NCBI RefSeq assembly: GCF_026261605.1
Contig: NZ_CP102486.1
Coordinates: forward strand, 992,001 to 1,056,000
From: Dechloromonas sp. A34
GTDB taxonomy: Bacteria; Pseudomonadota; Gammaproteobacteria; Burkholderiales; Rhodocyclaceae
DNA: 64,000 nucleotides
Direction of reading: 5' to 3'
Positions 27,103 to 36,638 of this stretch are shown here, piece after piece; the first letter of the stretch is position 1; every line of letters starts with the position of its first letter. The position numbers were made by a program, and so were the translations under genes. The notes beneath the pieces were generated by a model. It had not been told where the DNA came from. It did not search any database and worked only from the letters and a program-made list of their open reading frames with translations.

Positions 27103-27741
27103 TTATTTTCCCTTCATGTTACCCCAAAGCAGTTTGTGCAACTGCATCTGGAAGCGCACGTTCAGGCCGTCTTCGAGAATCCAGCTTGCGAGGTCGGCAG
27201 CTTCGACGAGCCCTTGGGCTGGAGAAAGGAGAACCGGGCACAAGGCATCCAGCCGGTGCTGGTGCAATACGTCGCGCGCCCATTCGTAATCGGCCCGCGA
27301 GGCGATGACGATCTTGATTTCGTCGCGCGGGTTCAGGAACTTCAGGTTTTCCCAGCGGTTCCTGGCCGACTCGGCGGAATCCGGGGCCTTGAGGTCCATG
27401 ATCCGCGATACTCGCGGATCGACGGCGGCGATGTCGAGGGCGCCCGAGGTTTCCAGCGAAACGTCGTAACCGGCGTCGCACAGGGCACTCAGCAGGGGCT
27501 GGCATTCCTTCTGGGCGAGCGGCTCGCCACCGGTGACGCAGACCTGGCGGGCGGGATATTTCGCGACCTCGGCCAGGATCGACTCGATGCTGGCCGACTC
27601 ACCACCGGTGAAACTGTAGGTCGTGTCGCACCAGACGCAACGTAGCGGGCAGCCGGTCAGGCGGATAAAGACCGTCGGCAAGCCGACGCGCGAGGCCTCT
27701 CCCTGCAGGGAGAAGAAAATTTCGGTGAGGCGCAAGGCCAA
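27103..27741 (-). CDS. queE: 7-carboxy-7-deazaguanine synthase QueE
   Basis: This 212-residue radical-SAM enzyme begins MALRLTEIFFSLQGEASRVG. The 4Fe-4S cluster motif is CPLRCVWC (CxxxCxxC), with IRLTGCPLRC and VCVTGGEPLAQ. It converts carboxytetrahydropterin to 7-carboxy-7-deazaguanine in queuosine synthesis. It abuts cpoB with no gap, as in many proteobacteria where queE closes the tol-pal cluster. Confidence 0.95.
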   Translation of the reverse strand: MALRLTEIFFSLQGEASRVGLPTVFIRLTGCPLRCVWCDTTYSFTGGESASIESILAEVAKYPARQVCVTGGEPLAQKECQPLLSALCDAGYDVSLETSGALDIAAVDPRVSRIMDLKAPDSAESARNRWENLKFLNPRDEIKIVIASRADYEWARDVLHQHRLDALCPVLLSPAQGLVEAADLASWILEDGLNVRFQMQLHKLLWGNMKGK

Positions 27742-28491
27742 TTACTTCTTCTTCAGGCGCGTTTTGGCGGATTCGGCAGCCGGCGAGGTCGGGTACTTGG
27801 CGATCACCGTTTCCAGCGAGCGCTTGACGCCGGTCGGGTTGCCCAGTTCCTGCTGGCAGGTGGCGATCGCCAGCCAGGCATCGGGCGCCTTGGCACTGTC
27901 GGCGTACTTGGTGGTGACCACGCTCTGCGCCTCGATCGCCTTGGTGCAGTTGTGCTGGGCGTACCAGGCATTGCCCAGCCAGTACTGGGCATTGGGGGCC
28001 AGCGAACTGTCCGGGTATTTCTGGACGAATCCGCCGAAACTGGCGGCGGCTTCCTTGTATTTTGCTGCCTTGAACTGGTTCAGGGCGGCTTCGTATTCCT
28101 GGCCTTCGCGGGCCGGTTCGCCCGCTGGTTTTGCATTGGCAGGCGTGCCGTTGCCGGCCGGATCGCTCGAGGCGGTGGCGGCAGGTGGCGTTTCATACTT
28201 GCGCAGGCGCGAGTCGAGGTCGAGATAGAAATCCTGCTGGCGCTTCTTGGCGGTTTCCAGCTCGTAATTCAGGGTTTCGACCTGGCCCCGCAGGCGGGCG
28301 ATTTCTTCGGCCTGGCGCTGGATCTGGCTGGCCAGATCCAGCTGGGCCTTGGCTTGCTGGTCGAATCGCGCCTCGGTCTTGATCTTCAGATCGGTAACCT
28401 GGCGACGCGCTTCTTCGTCGTCGAAAACGCCGGCCTGGGCCTGTACGGCGCCCAGGGCGGCAATCAGAAGGGCGATTCGAACCGGGCGCAT
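27742..28491 (-). CDS. cpoB: Cell division coordinator CpoB (YbgF, tol-pal associated)
   Basis: 249 residues: a signal peptide (MRPVRIALLIAALGAVQAQA), a coiled-coil trimerisation segment (LDLASQIQRQAEEIARLRGQ), a Pro/Ala linker, then TPR repeats (EYEAALNQFKAAKYKEAAAS, FVQKYPDSSLAPNAQYWLGN, AIATCQQELGNPTGVKRSLE). The periplasmic protein links PBP1B and the Tol complex during division. It lies two bases after pal. Confidence 0.93.
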   Translation of the reverse strand: MRPVRIALLIAALGAVQAQAGVFDDEEARRQVTDLKIKTEARFDQQAKAQLDLASQIQRQAEEIARLRGQVETLNYELETAKKRQQDFYLDLDSRLRKYETPPAATASSDPAGNGTPANAKPAGEPAREGQEYEAALNQFKAAKYKEAAASFGGFVQKYPDSSLAPNAQYWLGNAWYAQHNCTKAIEAQSVVTTKYADSAKAPDAWLAIATCQQELGNPTGVKRSLETVIAKYPTSPAAESAKTRLKKK

Positions 28492-28493
28492 GC

Positions 28494-29039
28494 TTAGAAC
28501 TCGCCGCGACCGTCGGCAGCCTTGTAGAGGATGTCGGCGCGACGGTTTTCAGACCAGGCGCTTTCGTCGTGACCGGCATTCTTCGGCTTTTCTTCGCCGA
28601 GGCTGACCGATTCGACCTGCTCTTCCTTGGCGCCGAGCAGAACCAGCGAACGCTTCACGGCGTCCGAGCGCTTCTGGCCGAGCGACAGGTTGTATTCACG
28701 GCTGCCGCGCTCGTCGGTATTGCCCTGGAGCAGAACCTTGAAGCCACGGTTGGCGACCAGGTACTTGGCGTGGGCGGCAACCAGATCCTGGTAGTCGGCC
28801 TTGATGTCGTACTTGTCGAGATCGAAGTAGATGCTGCGCTGGGCCAGCTTGCTCTTCGGGTCGGTCAGTTCGCGCGGCAGGCCGTTGGCATCGACGCCGC
28901 CGGCAACGACCGGAGCAACCCCGGTGCTGCTGCCGCTACTGCGCGATTCGACGGGGGCGCCGCCTTCGTCGGGAATCGGGGTGGAACTACAACCCAGGAT
29001 AAGGGCGGACAGCAGGGCGGGAATAAGCAGTTTGTTCAT
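28494..29039 (-). CDS. pal: Peptidoglycan-associated lipoprotein Pal
   Basis: 181 residues. The lipobox LILGC gives lipidation at Cys17. After a Ser/Gly linker comes the OmpA-like domain: SIYFDLDKYDIKADYQDLVA, LLQGNTDERGSREYNLSLGQ, KRSDAVKRSLVLLGA and NRRADILY. Pal binds peptidoglycan from the outer membrane and TolB. It lies between tolB and cpoB in the standard order. Confidence 0.96.
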   Translation of the reverse strand: MNKLLIPALLSALILGCSSTPIPDEGGAPVESRSSGSSTGVAPVVAGGVDANGLPRELTDPKSKLAQRSIYFDLDKYDIKADYQDLVAAHAKYLVANRGFKVLLQGNTDERGSREYNLSLGQKRSDAVKRSLVLLGAKEEQVESVSLGEEKPKNAGHDESAWSENRRADILYKAADGRGEF

Positions 29040-29057
29040 GGAGTTCTCCGGTGAGGA

Positions 29058-30344
29058 TTATTTGAAAAACGGACCCCAGGCCGGTTCGCGCACATCACCT
29101 GCGGCGACCGAGAGGCGTTGTTTGATCCTGCCATCGCTGGAAACAGCCGACAGTACGCCGCGCCCGCCGATTTCGGTGGCGATCAGGATCATGCGGCTAT
29201 TGGGTGCGAAACTGGGGGATTCGTCCTTGTTCGAGTCGGTCAGCACCTGAACCTGGCGGCTGGCCAGATCCATTGCGGTGAGCTGGAAGCGGCCTTCGCG
29301 GCGGCTGATGAAGGCGAGGGTCTTGCCGTCGGCCGAGGGGCGCGGCGAAACGTTGTAGCTGCCTTCAAAGGAAACGCGCTGAACATCGCCGCCACCGGCG
29401 CCCATCCGATAGATTTGCGGGCTGCCGCCGCGGTCGGAGGTAAAATAGATACTGCCGTCGGGAGCGTAGCGCGGTTCGGTGTCGATGCCCGACGAGTTGG
29501 TCAGGCGTTGCGGTCCGCCGCTGCCATCGGCATTGACGACATAAATCTGGGAATTGCCGTCCTTGGACATGACAACGGCCAGCCGGCGACCATCGGGCGA
29601 CCAGGCTGGCGCCGAATTCGAGCCTTTCTGGTTGGCGACGATGTGGCGCTGGCCAGTCGCCAGCGAATGGACATAAACGATCGGCTTCTTCTTCTCGAAG
29701 GAGACATAGGCCAGCTTGCTGCCATCCGGCGACCAGGCCGGCGAGATGATCGGTTCGGTCGAGGTCAGCGCAGTGGCGGCACCTTGGCCATCGGCATCGG
29801 CAATCTGTAACAGGAACTGGCCGCGGTTTTTGACGACGTAGGCGATCCGGGTGGAGAAGACGCCCTTTTCACCGGTCAGCTTTTCGTAGATGTAATCGGC
29901 GATGCGGTGACCGGCGGCACGCAGTTGCTCGTTGCTGGTCACGTAAGCGGCACCGCCCAGGGAAACTGCTTTTTGCGTGTCGTAAATGCGGAAGCGGGCT
30001 TCCATCCGTCCATCCGGGCTGCGCGCCAGGCTGCCGGCGGCCAGTGCGTCGGCGCCCCGGCCTTTCCAGTCGGCGTGATTGATCGGGGAATTCTCGTCGA
30101 GAGCGACGCCGGTCGTGTCGACCAGCTTGAACAGGCCGCTGCGCTCGAGGTCGGAACGCACCGTCGCGGTGACGATGCGCGACGCCGCGCCATCGCCGAC
30201 GAAATCGGCGATCGCCACCGGGATCCGGTTGGCCCCGGCGCCGGTAATCTCGATCGAAAGCTGAGCCTGGGCGAGACTTGCTGTCAACAGGGCCAACGTC
30301 AGGAAAATGCGGCGTGAAATGCTGGGCATTGGGTTCATTTTCAT
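29058..30344 (-). CDS. tolB: Tol-Pal system periplasmic protein TolB
   Basis: About 428 residues, counted from the ATG at 30344; 30338 and 30329 are alternatives, and the latter trims to MPSISRRIFLTLALL. After the signal peptide (ending ASLAQAQ) comes the N-terminal anticodon-binding-like domain (RIVTATVRSDLERSGLFKLV). A six-bladed beta-propeller follows, with repeats such as ISPAWSPDGSKLAYVSFEKK, SAPAWSPDGRRLAVVMSKDG and PSFAPNSRMILIATE. TolB works in the periplasm with Pal and TolA. It has no strong Shine-Dalgarno at any of the three starts. Confidence 0.94.
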   Translation of the reverse strand: MKMNPMPSISRRIFLTLALLTASLAQAQLSIEITGAGANRIPVAIADFVGDGAASRIVTATVRSDLERSGLFKLVDTTGVALDENSPINHADWKGRGADALAAGSLARSPDGRMEARFRIYDTQKAVSLGGAAYVTSNEQLRAAGHRIADYIYEKLTGEKGVFSTRIAYVVKNRGQFLLQIADADGQGAATALTSTEPIISPAWSPDGSKLAYVSFEKKKPIVYVHSLATGQRHIVANQKGSNSAPAWSPDGRRLAVVMSKDGNSQIYVVNADGSGGPQRLTNSSGIDTEPRYAPDGSIYFTSDRGGSPQIYRMGAGGGDVQRVSFEGSYNVSPRPSADGKTLAFISRREGRFQLTAMDLASRQVQVLTDSNKDESPSFAPNSRMILIATEIGGRGVLSAVSSDGRIKQRLSVAAGDVREPAWGPFFK

Positions 30345-30360
30345 AAGGTTTCGCGCGATT

Positions 30361-31130
30361 TTACTCTTCAAACGGCTTGTACTTGATTTCCAGCGAGCGT
30401 TGGAACAATGACGGGTCATCCGGCTTCGGCAAAGGCGAGGATTTCAGGATCGCGCGCTCAATGGCGGTATCCAGTGCGGCATTGCCACTGGAGCGTTTCA
30501 GCTTGACGGCGAGAACCTCACCGGAAGGCAATTGACTGACTTCGAAGATTGCCTCGGGGTTCCCCTGAATGCTGGGGGCAGCACGATGTTGCCACGTACC
30601 TTGCCGCGTATCTTGCTGGCGTAGTCGGCCATTCCTCGCTTGCTGGCGGAGGCCCGCTGTTCGGCCTCGGCTGCAGCGGCCATCCGGGCCTGCGTACTGG
30701 CGGTGGAGCGCTGTTTTTCTTCGCGTTCGAGCATTTCTTTGAACGGGTCGACCCGGGGCTCGGGTTTCTTCGGTTCGGGTTTTGGTTCCGGTTTTTTCGG
30801 TTCCGGCTTGGGCGGCTCGGGTTTCTTCGGTTCCGGCTTTTTTTCCTGCTTGATCGCAATGTCCGGTTTTTTGGGCGGGGGTGGTTCGGGCTTCGGTTCG
30901 ACCTTGGGAATCGGTTTCGGCTCCGGCTTCACTTCCGGTGGAGGGGGCGGCGGCGGAACGTAGGTTGCCGGGGTTGGTTGGGCCGACCACAGTTCGACCT
31001 CCATCACTTCCGGCTTGCTGCTTTTCCATTGCACGCCGAGGAAGAGGAATACCAGCAGCCCGACGTGCACCAGGATGGTGAAGGTCAGTGCGTATTTCTT
31101 GCCGGGTTCTTCGCGAATTTGGTCGATCAT
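30361..31130 (-). CDS. tolA: Cell envelope integrity protein TolA (frame broken at 30574-30578)
   Basis: The N-terminal frame begins MIDQIREEPGKKYALTFTIL with one membrane anchor, then a long Pro/Lys/Glu-rich spacer (PKPEPPPPKKPDIAIKQEKK) and ADYASKIRGKVRGNIVLPP. At the GGGGG run 30574-30578 the frame changes. The second frame then carries the TolA C-terminal domain: IQGNPEAIFEVSQLPSGEVL, AVKLKRSSGNAALDTAIERA and SLEIKYKPFEE. One more C on the coding strand joins them into about 256 residues. TolA spans the periplasm and transmits TolQR motion. An essential-type tol operon makes a real pseudogene unlikely. Confidence 0.9.
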
Positions 31131-31136
31131 GGATCG

Positions 31137-31538
31137 TTACTTGGCGGCGGTTTCCAGGCCGACTTTCTGGAATCCGGCGCGTTTGGCTTCGTCCAGCACT
31201 TCGATGACATTCTTGTAGGGCGCTTCCTTGTCGCCGGCGATCAGGATGGGCATCTTGTCGTCGGCTTCCTTCAGGCTGACCAGCTGACTCTTCAGCTCTT
31301 TGAGACCCTTGATCTTTTTCTCCTTGCCGTCGACATCGAAGATCGACAGCGCGCCGTCTTCCTTGACTTGCACCTTGACGTACTTGTCCGGCTTCTGCGG
31401 CGCCGTTCCTGCCGCCGGCAGATCCACCGAGCCGGTGGTCATCATCGGCGTCGCCACCATGAAGATGACGAGCAGCACGAGCATGACGTCGATGTAGGGG
31501 ACGACGTTGATTTCGTTTTTCAGGCGGCGTTGGCGCAT
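31137..31538 (-). CDS. tolR: Biopolymer transport protein TolR
   Basis: 133 residues with the TolR/ExbD anchor INVVPYIDVMLVLLVIFMVA, including the membrane aspartate, and a periplasmic domain (YVKVQVKEDGALSIFDVDGK, ILIAGDKEAPYKNVIEVLDE). It forms the proton-driven motor with TolQ. It sits three bases downstream of tolQ. Confidence 0.95.
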   Translation of the reverse strand: MRQRRLKNEINVVPYIDVMLVLLVIFMVATPMMTTGSVDLPAAGTAPQKPDKYVKVQVKEDGALSIFDVDGKEKKIKGLKELKSQLVSLKEADDKMPILIAGDKEAPYKNVIEVLDEAKRAGFQKVGLETAAK

Positions 31539-31541
31539 GGC

Positions 31542-32219
31542 TTAACGCATCTGCCGTTGCAGGATGTTGGAGAACTCTTCCATGAACGACTCGTAGCGCG
31601 TCGCCAGGCGGTCGATATCGTGCGAGAAGCGGTTGTAGGCGAGGACCGCGGGAATTGCCGCGAACAGGCCGATGGCGGTGGCGACCAGCGCCTCGGCGAT
31701 GCCCGGGGCGACCGAAGCGAGGGTCGCCTGGCCGACGTTGGAGAGGCCGCGGAAGGCATGCATGATGCCCCAGACGGTGCCGAACAGGCCGATGTACGGG
31801 CTGACCGAGCCGACCGAGGCGAGGAAGGCGAGGTGGGCTTCCAGCGCATCCATTTCGCGCTGGTAGGTGGCGCGCATGGCGCGGCGCGAGCCGTCGACAA
31901 TGTCCTTGGGGTCAAGGTTCTTCTGGCCCTTGAGCTTGGTGAATTCGCGGAAGCCGGCCTCGAAGATACGCTCCATGGAGCCGGCATGGTGGCGGTCGTT
32001 GACCGCGCTGTTGAAGAGGTTATTGAGGTCGCCACCGGACCAGAAATCGCGCTCGAAGGTCTCGGTTTTGGTGCGCGCCAGGCGCACCGAGAACCACTTC
32101 ATGAAAATGTAGTACCAGGACATGAAGGAGACACCGGCCAGCAGGAGCATCACGGCCTGAACGACGGCGCTGGCTTCGAGAATCAGATGGAAGATGGAAA
32201 GGTCCTGAGTGACGTTCAT
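31542..32219 (-). CDS. tolQ: Proton channel subunit TolQ
   Basis: 225 residues and three membrane helices: AVVQAVMLLLAGVSFMSWYY, ASVGSVSPYIGLFGTVWGIM and ATLASVAPGIAEALVATAIG, which continues LFAAIPAVLAYN. These are the standard TolQ pore motifs. It overlaps the ybgC stop by four bases. Confidence 0.96.
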   Translation of the reverse strand: MNVTQDLSIFHLILEASAVVQAVMLLLAGVSFMSWYYIFMKWFSVRLARTKTETFERDFWSGGDLNNLFNSAVNDRHHAGSMERIFEAGFREFTKLKGQKNLDPKDIVDGSRRAMRATYQREMDALEAHLAFLASVGSVSPYIGLFGTVWGIMHAFRGLSNVGQATLASVAPGIAEALVATAIGLFAAIPAVLAYNRFSHDIDRLATRYESFMEEFSNILQRQMR

Positions 32220-32638
32220 TTAAGCGTTTCCAGTTTGCTGTGCAGGAATTCGGGAATGGCGGAGGGCGTCATGGTGGCCATGTTGACGCAGGCGATCTCG
32301 ACGGTGCCGGTGACCAGTTCTTCGTCGCCGCGGCGGACGTGCTGGCGGAAGACAACGCGGACGCGGGTCAGTTTTTCGACTTCGAGACCGACCGTCAGCT
32401 CGTCGTCGAGGCGGGCGGGCTTCAGGTATTCGCAACTCGCCTTGCGGGCGACGAAGCCGATCCCGGCATCGGCCGCCAGTTGCGACTGGTCATGCCCGGC
32501 AAAGCGCATCCACTCGGTACGGCAACGTTCGAAGAACTTCAGGTAATTGGCGTAGTAAACAACCCCGCCGGCGTCCGTATCCTCGTAATAAACCCGAACG
32601 GGGATCGAGAAGGCGTTGGGCTTTGGCTCAAATTTCAT
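32216..32638 (-). CDS. ybgC: Tol-Pal associated acyl-CoA thioesterase YbgC
   Basis: 140 residues with the hotdog-fold thioesterase signature VRVYYEDTDAGGVVYYANYL (the catalytic Asp is in the DTDAGG motif) and KFFERCRTEWMR. It hydrolyses acyl-CoA thioesters in the cytoplasm. It is the first gene of the tol-pal run, as usual. Confidence 0.95.
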   Translation of the reverse strand: MKFEPKPNAFSIPVRVYYEDTDAGGVVYYANYLKFFERCRTEWMRFAGHDQSQLAADAGIGFVARKASCEYLKPARLDDELTVGLEVEKLTRVRVVFRQHVRRGDEELVTGTVEIACVNMATMTPSAIPEFLHSKLETLK

Positions 32639-32706
32639 CGCGGAATTTTACCTTGCAATGCAGCATTATTCTGTAACGGTATGTTTCTGAGCCCATCGTC
32701 GGCGAA

Positions 32707-32737
32707 CTAGTACCATAAAGGCAAAGGCTGGTACTAG
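32707..32737. repeat. 31-bp CTAG-bounded palindromic repeat, copy 2
   Basis: The most regular of the three copies: CTAGTACCA at the left pairs perfectly with TGGTACTAG at the right over 9 bp, around a 13-base centre containing AAAGGCAAAGG. Its right CTAG supplies the TAG stop of the minus-strand cytochrome gene (32734-32736). It lies upstream of ybgC, so it could also serve as a boundary before the tol operon. Confidence 0.75.
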
Positions 32738-33345
32738 CGGCGTTGTTTCTTCTTGATCACCGGCTTGGCCTCTGCGTACTGTTCCTGGCTGGCAAAAAAG
32801 TGGGCAGCGGCGTCGAGGTCGTCGCTGCTCAGGCCCTTGAATGCTTCGTCCTGCAGGAAGCCGAACTTGCGCTTGCCGCTGACGAACAGGCGGGTCTGCG
32901 CCAGCATGTAATCGAGCGACTGGGCAGCCATCAGGGGGGCGTCCTTGTCGGCTTCCCGTCCGTTGTCGGGGTGGCATTCGGCGCAGCGGTTGCGATAAAC
33001 CTCCTCGCCGCGGGCCTGCTTGGCCGGATCGACTTCCTGTTTTGGGCGAATGGCGCGAATCCCGGCGTAATGCCCGGCGATAACGGCAAGATCGCTGCTC
33101 GATAGTTCGGCTGGGATGTGAGTGGCAACAGTGGTCGGCAGGCGCCCTTTCTGCAGCTTGCCGATGGCGTCGGCAAGGTAGGCTTCCAGTTGTCCGTTGA
33201 GGTGCGGCAGGCCGGGGCCGGTAGCCAGGCCGTCGCTGCCGTGGCAACGGGAGCAATGCTGTTCGACAAGCGCAGCAGCGTCGGCAGCGAGGGCAGGGGC
33301 GCCGGCCAGACAAAGCAGGGAAATCAGAATTTGACGGAATTTCAT
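32734..33345 (-). CDS. Di-haem cytochrome c (cytochrome c4-like)
   Basis: 203 residues from the ATG at 33345, which has GGAG seven bases upstream. A signal peptide (MKFRQILISLLCLAGAPALA) is followed by two class-I c-haem sites, CSRCH (LVEQHCSRCHGSDGLATGPG) and CAECH (VYRNRCAECHPDNGREADKD). This matches two fused cytochrome c domains of the c4/c553 type that shuttle electrons in the periplasm. It is divergent from the cytochrome c-prime-like gene. Its stop lies in the second palindromic repeat. Confidence 0.9.
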   Translation of the reverse strand: MKFRQILISLLCLAGAPALAADAAALVEQHCSRCHGSDGLATGPGLPHLNGQLEAYLADAIGKLQKGRLPTTVATHIPAELSSSDLAVIAGHYAGIRAIRPKQEVDPAKQARGEEVYRNRCAECHPDNGREADKDAPLMAAQSLDYMLAQTRLFVSGKRKFGFLQDEAFKGLSSDDLDAAAHFFASQEQYAEAKPVIKKKQRR

Positions 33346-33411
33346 GGAATCTCCGGGGGCGAACTCGTGGCAGAATTGACAATTAGCCATCGCATTTTAC
33401 CGGAGAGGACA

Positions 33412-33888
33412 ATGATGACCGGAGCCCGAAGCCTCCTTCTATCGGTCTTTGCCGCCATCGGCCTGCAACTGCCCGCCCCAGCCTCCGCGCAAGCGACCCG
33501 CTACGAAGAGCCGATCCGTTATCGTCAGGCGGTGATGACCCTGGTCAAGCGCCATTACGACCAGGTTTCAGGAATGGTCAAGGGCAAGCTGCCGTTCAAT
33601 CGCGAGGAGCTGAATCGCCATGCCGCCTATCTCGAGATGCTGTCGCGGGTCAGCCTGGATGGCTTCGTCGCCGGATCGCACGAGGGCAACACCAAGGCCC
33701 GTCCCGAAATCTGGAAGGAATGGGCGCGCTATCGCGGGCTCAACGAGAAGTTCCAGGCCGAAACGACACGCCTCAAGGAGATTGCTCGTGCTGGCTCGCC
33801 GGATGCGGTCAAGGCAGTTGTCGCCGATCTGACCAAAGTCTGCAAGAGCTGCCACGACGATTTCAAGGATTCGTCCGTCGGCAGCTGA
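33412..33888 (+). CDS. Cytochrome c-prime / c556 family protein
   Basis: 158 residues from the ATG at 33412 (GGAGAGGA upstream). A signal peptide ends at APASAQA. The helical body (RYRQAVMTLVKRHYDQVSGM, ARYRGLNEKFQAETTRLKEI) carries a single haem site near the C-terminus, CKSCHDDF, the layout of four-helix-bundle cytochromes c-prime. The periplasmic role may be electron transfer or binding of small gases such as NO; which is not visible. It converges on ruvB. Confidence 0.88.
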   Translation: MMTGARSLLLSVFAAIGLQLPAPASAQATRYEEPIRYRQAVMTLVKRHYDQVSGMVKGKLPFNREELNRHAAYLEMLSRVSLDGFVAGSHEGNTKARPEIWKEWARYRGLNEKFQAETTRLKEIARAGSPDAVKAVVADLTKVCKSCHDDFKDSSVGS

Positions 33889-33903
33889 GCCGCTGGCGCC
33901 GGC

Positions 33904-34959
33904 TCAGGAATCGGCGAGCAGGTCGCGGACGACGGCGCTGTTCGGTTCGGCCAGTCCGAGGTGGCGGTAGATGGCCGGCGTCGCGATGCGGCCGCGCAGG
34001 GTGCGTTGCAGGTAGCCTTGCTGGATCAGGTAGGGTTCGAGCACGTCCTCGATCGTGTCGCGTGCCTCGCCGATCGCCGCTGCCAGATTGTCCACGCCGA
34101 CCGGGCCGCCGCCGAACTTGTCGATCACCGCCGAGAGCAGCTTGCGGTCCATGATGTCGAGCCCGGCCGCGTCGACGTCGAGCATGGCCAGTGCCGCGTC
34201 AGCCACCGGGCTGGTGATCCGGCCGTCGGCCTTGACCTCGGCGTAGTCGCGGACCCGGCGCAGCAGGCGGTTGGCGATTCGCGGCGTGCCGCGCGAGCGC
34301 TTGGCGATCTCCAGGGCGCCAGCGGCATCGATCGGTGCGTTGAGCAGCGTCGCCGAGCGGCTGACGATGCTTTGCAGTTCCTCGGCGTTATAGAACTCGA
34401 GGCGGGCGACGATGCCGAAGCGGTCGCGCAACGGGTTGGTCAGCATGCCGGCCCGGGTCGTCGCGCCGACCAGCGTGAATGGCGGCAGATCGAGCTTGAC
34501 CGAACGGGCGGCCGGGCCTTCGCCGATCATGATGTCGATCTGGAAGTCTTCCAGTGCCGGGTAGAGGATTTCCTCGACGACCGGACTCAGGCGGTGGATT
34601 TCGTCGATGAACAGCACGTCGTGCGGTTCGAGATTGGTCAGGATGGCGGCCAGATCGCCGGCGCGTTCGAGCACCGGGCCGGAAGTCGAGCGCAGGTTGA
34701 CGCCCATTTCGGCGGCGACGATATGGGCCAGCGTCGTCTTACCCAGGCCGGGCGGGCCGAAGAGCAGCACGTGGTCGAGCGAATCGCCGCGGTTGCGGGC
34801 GGCCTGGATGAAGATTTCCAGTTGTTCGCGAATCTTGACCTGGCCGGTGTAGTCGGCCAGGCGCTTGGGGCGCAGGGCGCGTTCGAGCGCCTCTTCCTGA
34901 ACGGATTTGGCCTGCGGTGCGATGATTCGCTCAGCTACCAGCTTGTCGGTCTCGATCAT
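33904..34959 (-). CDS. ruvB: Holliday junction helicase RuvB
   Basis: 351 residues from the ATG at 34959, overlapping the stop of the AI-2E-family gene. It has the RuvB signatures [11 protein letters not shown], Walker [14 protein letters not shown], Walker [17 protein letters not shown], the sensor region [20 protein letters not shown], and the C-terminal winged helix ([20 protein letters not shown]). The hexameric motor drives branch migration with RuvA. Confidence 0.96.
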   Translation of the reverse strand: MIETDKLVAERIIAPQAKSVQEEALERALRPKRLADYTGQVKIREQLEIFIQAARNRGDSLDHVLLFGPPGLGKTTLAHIVAAEMGVNLRSTSGPVLERAGDLAAILTNLEPHDVLFIDEIHRLSPVVEEILYPALEDFQIDIMIGEGPAARSVKLDLPPFTLVGATTRAGMLTNPLRDRFGIVARLEFYNAEELQSIVSRSATLLNAPIDAAGALEIAKRSRGTPRIANRLLRRVRDYAEVKADGRITSPVADAALAMLDVDAAGLDIMDRKLLSAVIDKFGGGPVGVDNLAAAIGEARDTIEDVLEPYLIQQGYLQRTLRGRIATPAIYRHLGLAEPNSAVVRDLLADS

Positions 34960-36014
34960 GTCGATTTTTCCTCGCGCGTCCAGCGGCTGAGCAGCATGTG
35001 GCCGAGGGCGAGCAGCACCGGGCCGAGAAAGATGCCGATGAAGCCGAAGACCAGTACGCCACCGAGCACGCCGAGGCCGATCAGCAGAATCGAAATGCCG
35101 GCGCCGCGGGAGATCAGAATCGGTTTGACGAAATTGTCGATGCTGCTGATGACGAAAAGCCCGTAGAGCACCATGAAGATCGCCCAGCCTGTCTGCTCCT
35201 GACCCCACAGCCAGGCGGCGGCACCGCCCCAGATCAGCGGCGGCCCGATCGGGATCATCGACAGGAAAAAGATCGCAAAGCCGAGCAGCATGGCGCCCGG
35301 TACGCCAGCAATCAGAAAGCCGATCATCGCCACCGTGCCCTGGGCGGCGGCGGTGCCGACAATGCCGAGCATGACGCCGACCACGGTGTCGCGTGTCTTG
35401 TCGAGGATTTCCTCGCCCAGTTCGCCGCCCAGCTTGCGGGCGCCGACATAGAGTGCGTGGCTGACTTTCGCCCCGTCGCGATATAGAAAGAAGATCACGA
35501 ACAGCACCAGCGCCAACTGCAGCAGGCCGTTGGCGGCAATCCCGCCGAGCGCCAGGGCGAATTGGCGGAGCGGGGCGACCATTTGCTTGAGCAGATCATT
35601 CAGTTCGTCCCGGTTGCTGGCGACCTGGTGCCAGAAGTGATCGATTTCCGTCCCGATGAAGGGCAGGCCGCTGAGCCAGGCCGGTGGGTCGAGCAGCAAG
35701 CCCTGCTCGACATAGGGCTTGGCGAAGTCGAGCAGCTTGTCGGCGCCGTTGGCCAGCGAAGCGGCCAGGAAAACCATCGGCAACAGCATGATCAGCACCA
35801 GCAGCAGGGTCATCAGCGTCGCGCCGAGGGCGTCACGCCCGCCGAGCCGGGGCAGCAGCTTTTCCGAATAATAAGGCCAGGTGCAGGCCCAGACCACGAA
35901 GGCGAAGAGCACGGCGCCGATGAAAGGCAGCAGCACGGCGATACAGCCGACGATCAGCAGCACCACCAGCGCGATCTGCGCCAGCCGGCGGGGATTCTCT
36001 TCGGAGAACATCAC
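34956..36014 (-). CDS. AI-2E family transporter (PerM/YdiK-like)
   Basis: 352 residues and about eight helices. It has AI-2E features: [20 protein letters not shown] at the N-terminus, [39 protein letters not shown] and [19 protein letters not shown]. It overlaps ruvA and ruvB by four bases on each side, so it is embedded in the ruv operon. The substrate is unknown; family members have been linked to autoinducer-2 export or Na+/Li+ efflux. Confidence 0.9.
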   Translation of the reverse strand: MMFSEENPRRLAQIALVVLLIVGCIAVLLPFIGAVLFAFVVWACTWPYYSEKLLPRLGGRDALGATLMTLLLVLIMLLPMVFLAASLANGADKLLDFAKPYVEQGLLLDPPAWLSGLPFIGTEIDHFWHQVASNRDELNDLLKQMVAPLRQFALALGGIAANGLLQLALVLFVIFFLYRDGAKVSHALYVGARKLGGELGEEILDKTRDTVVGVMLGIVGTAAAQGTVAMIGFLIAGVPGAMLLGFAIFFLSMIPIGPPLIWGGAAAWLWGQEQTGWAIFMVLYGLFVISSIDNFVKPILISRGAGISILLIGLGVLGGVLVFGFIGIFLGPVLLALGHMLLSRWTREEKST

Positions 36015-36589
36015 GCTTTCGACAGCATCTTGAGGGCCTGGCGGATGCCGTCCGAAGTCCCGATGTCGGGCGGCAGCTGTTTCATCGCGGCCGCGGCTTC
36101 CTTCTCGTTGTAGCCGAGGGCGAGCAGGGCATTGGCGATGTCGTGCTTGGCGTCGTCGGCGACTGCATGCAGCGATACGCCGGTGGTTTCGGCGAGCTTG
36201 CCCTTGAGTTCGAGCAGCAGGCGCTCGGCCGTCTTCTTGCCGATGCCGGGAATCTTGATCAGGCGGCCGAGTTCCTGTTGCGCCACGGCTGCCGCGAGAT
36301 CGCCGACCGAGAGGCCGGAGAGCACCGACAACGCCGTGCGGGCGCCGATCCCGGAGACCTTCAGCAACTGGCGGAAGGCAAAGCGTTCGCCTTCGCTGAG
36401 GAAGCCATACAGATAGTGCCCGTCTTCGCGCACCGCAAAATGGGTCAGCAATTTGGTCTTCTCGCCCGCCGCTGGCAGGTTGTAGAAGGTGCTCATCGGG
36501 ACATCGATTTCATAACCGACACCATTCACATCGAGCACGATCTGTGGGGGATTCTTTTCGGCGAGGATGCCGGTCAGTCTTCCGATCAT
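36011..36589 (-). CDS. ruvA: Holliday junction branch migration protein RuvA
   Basis: 192 residues starting [20 protein letters not shown] with the OB-fold, then the two helix-hairpin-helix motifs [20 protein letters not shown] and [20 protein letters not shown]. The C-terminal domain that contacts RuvB follows ([20 protein letters not shown]). Normal length. Confidence 0.96.
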   Translation of the reverse strand: MIGRLTGILAEKNPPQIVLDVNGVGYEIDVPMSTFYNLPAAGEKTKLLTHFAVREDGHYLYGFLSEGERFAFRQLLKVSGIGARTALSVLSGLSVGDLAAAVAQQELGRLIKIPGIGKKTAERLLLELKGKLAETTGVSLHAVADDAKHDIANALLALGYNEKEAAAAMKQLPPDIGTSDGIRQALKMLSKA

Positions 36590-36638
36590 TTCGGGGCAAT
36601 CTCTTTCTGGAAAAAGTACTGTATTTTCACACAGGGCC

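Noticed and set aside
33376..33411. TTGACA at 33376 as -35 of the cytochrome c-prime gene
   Set aside because: No acceptable -10 box at 16-18 bases downstream.
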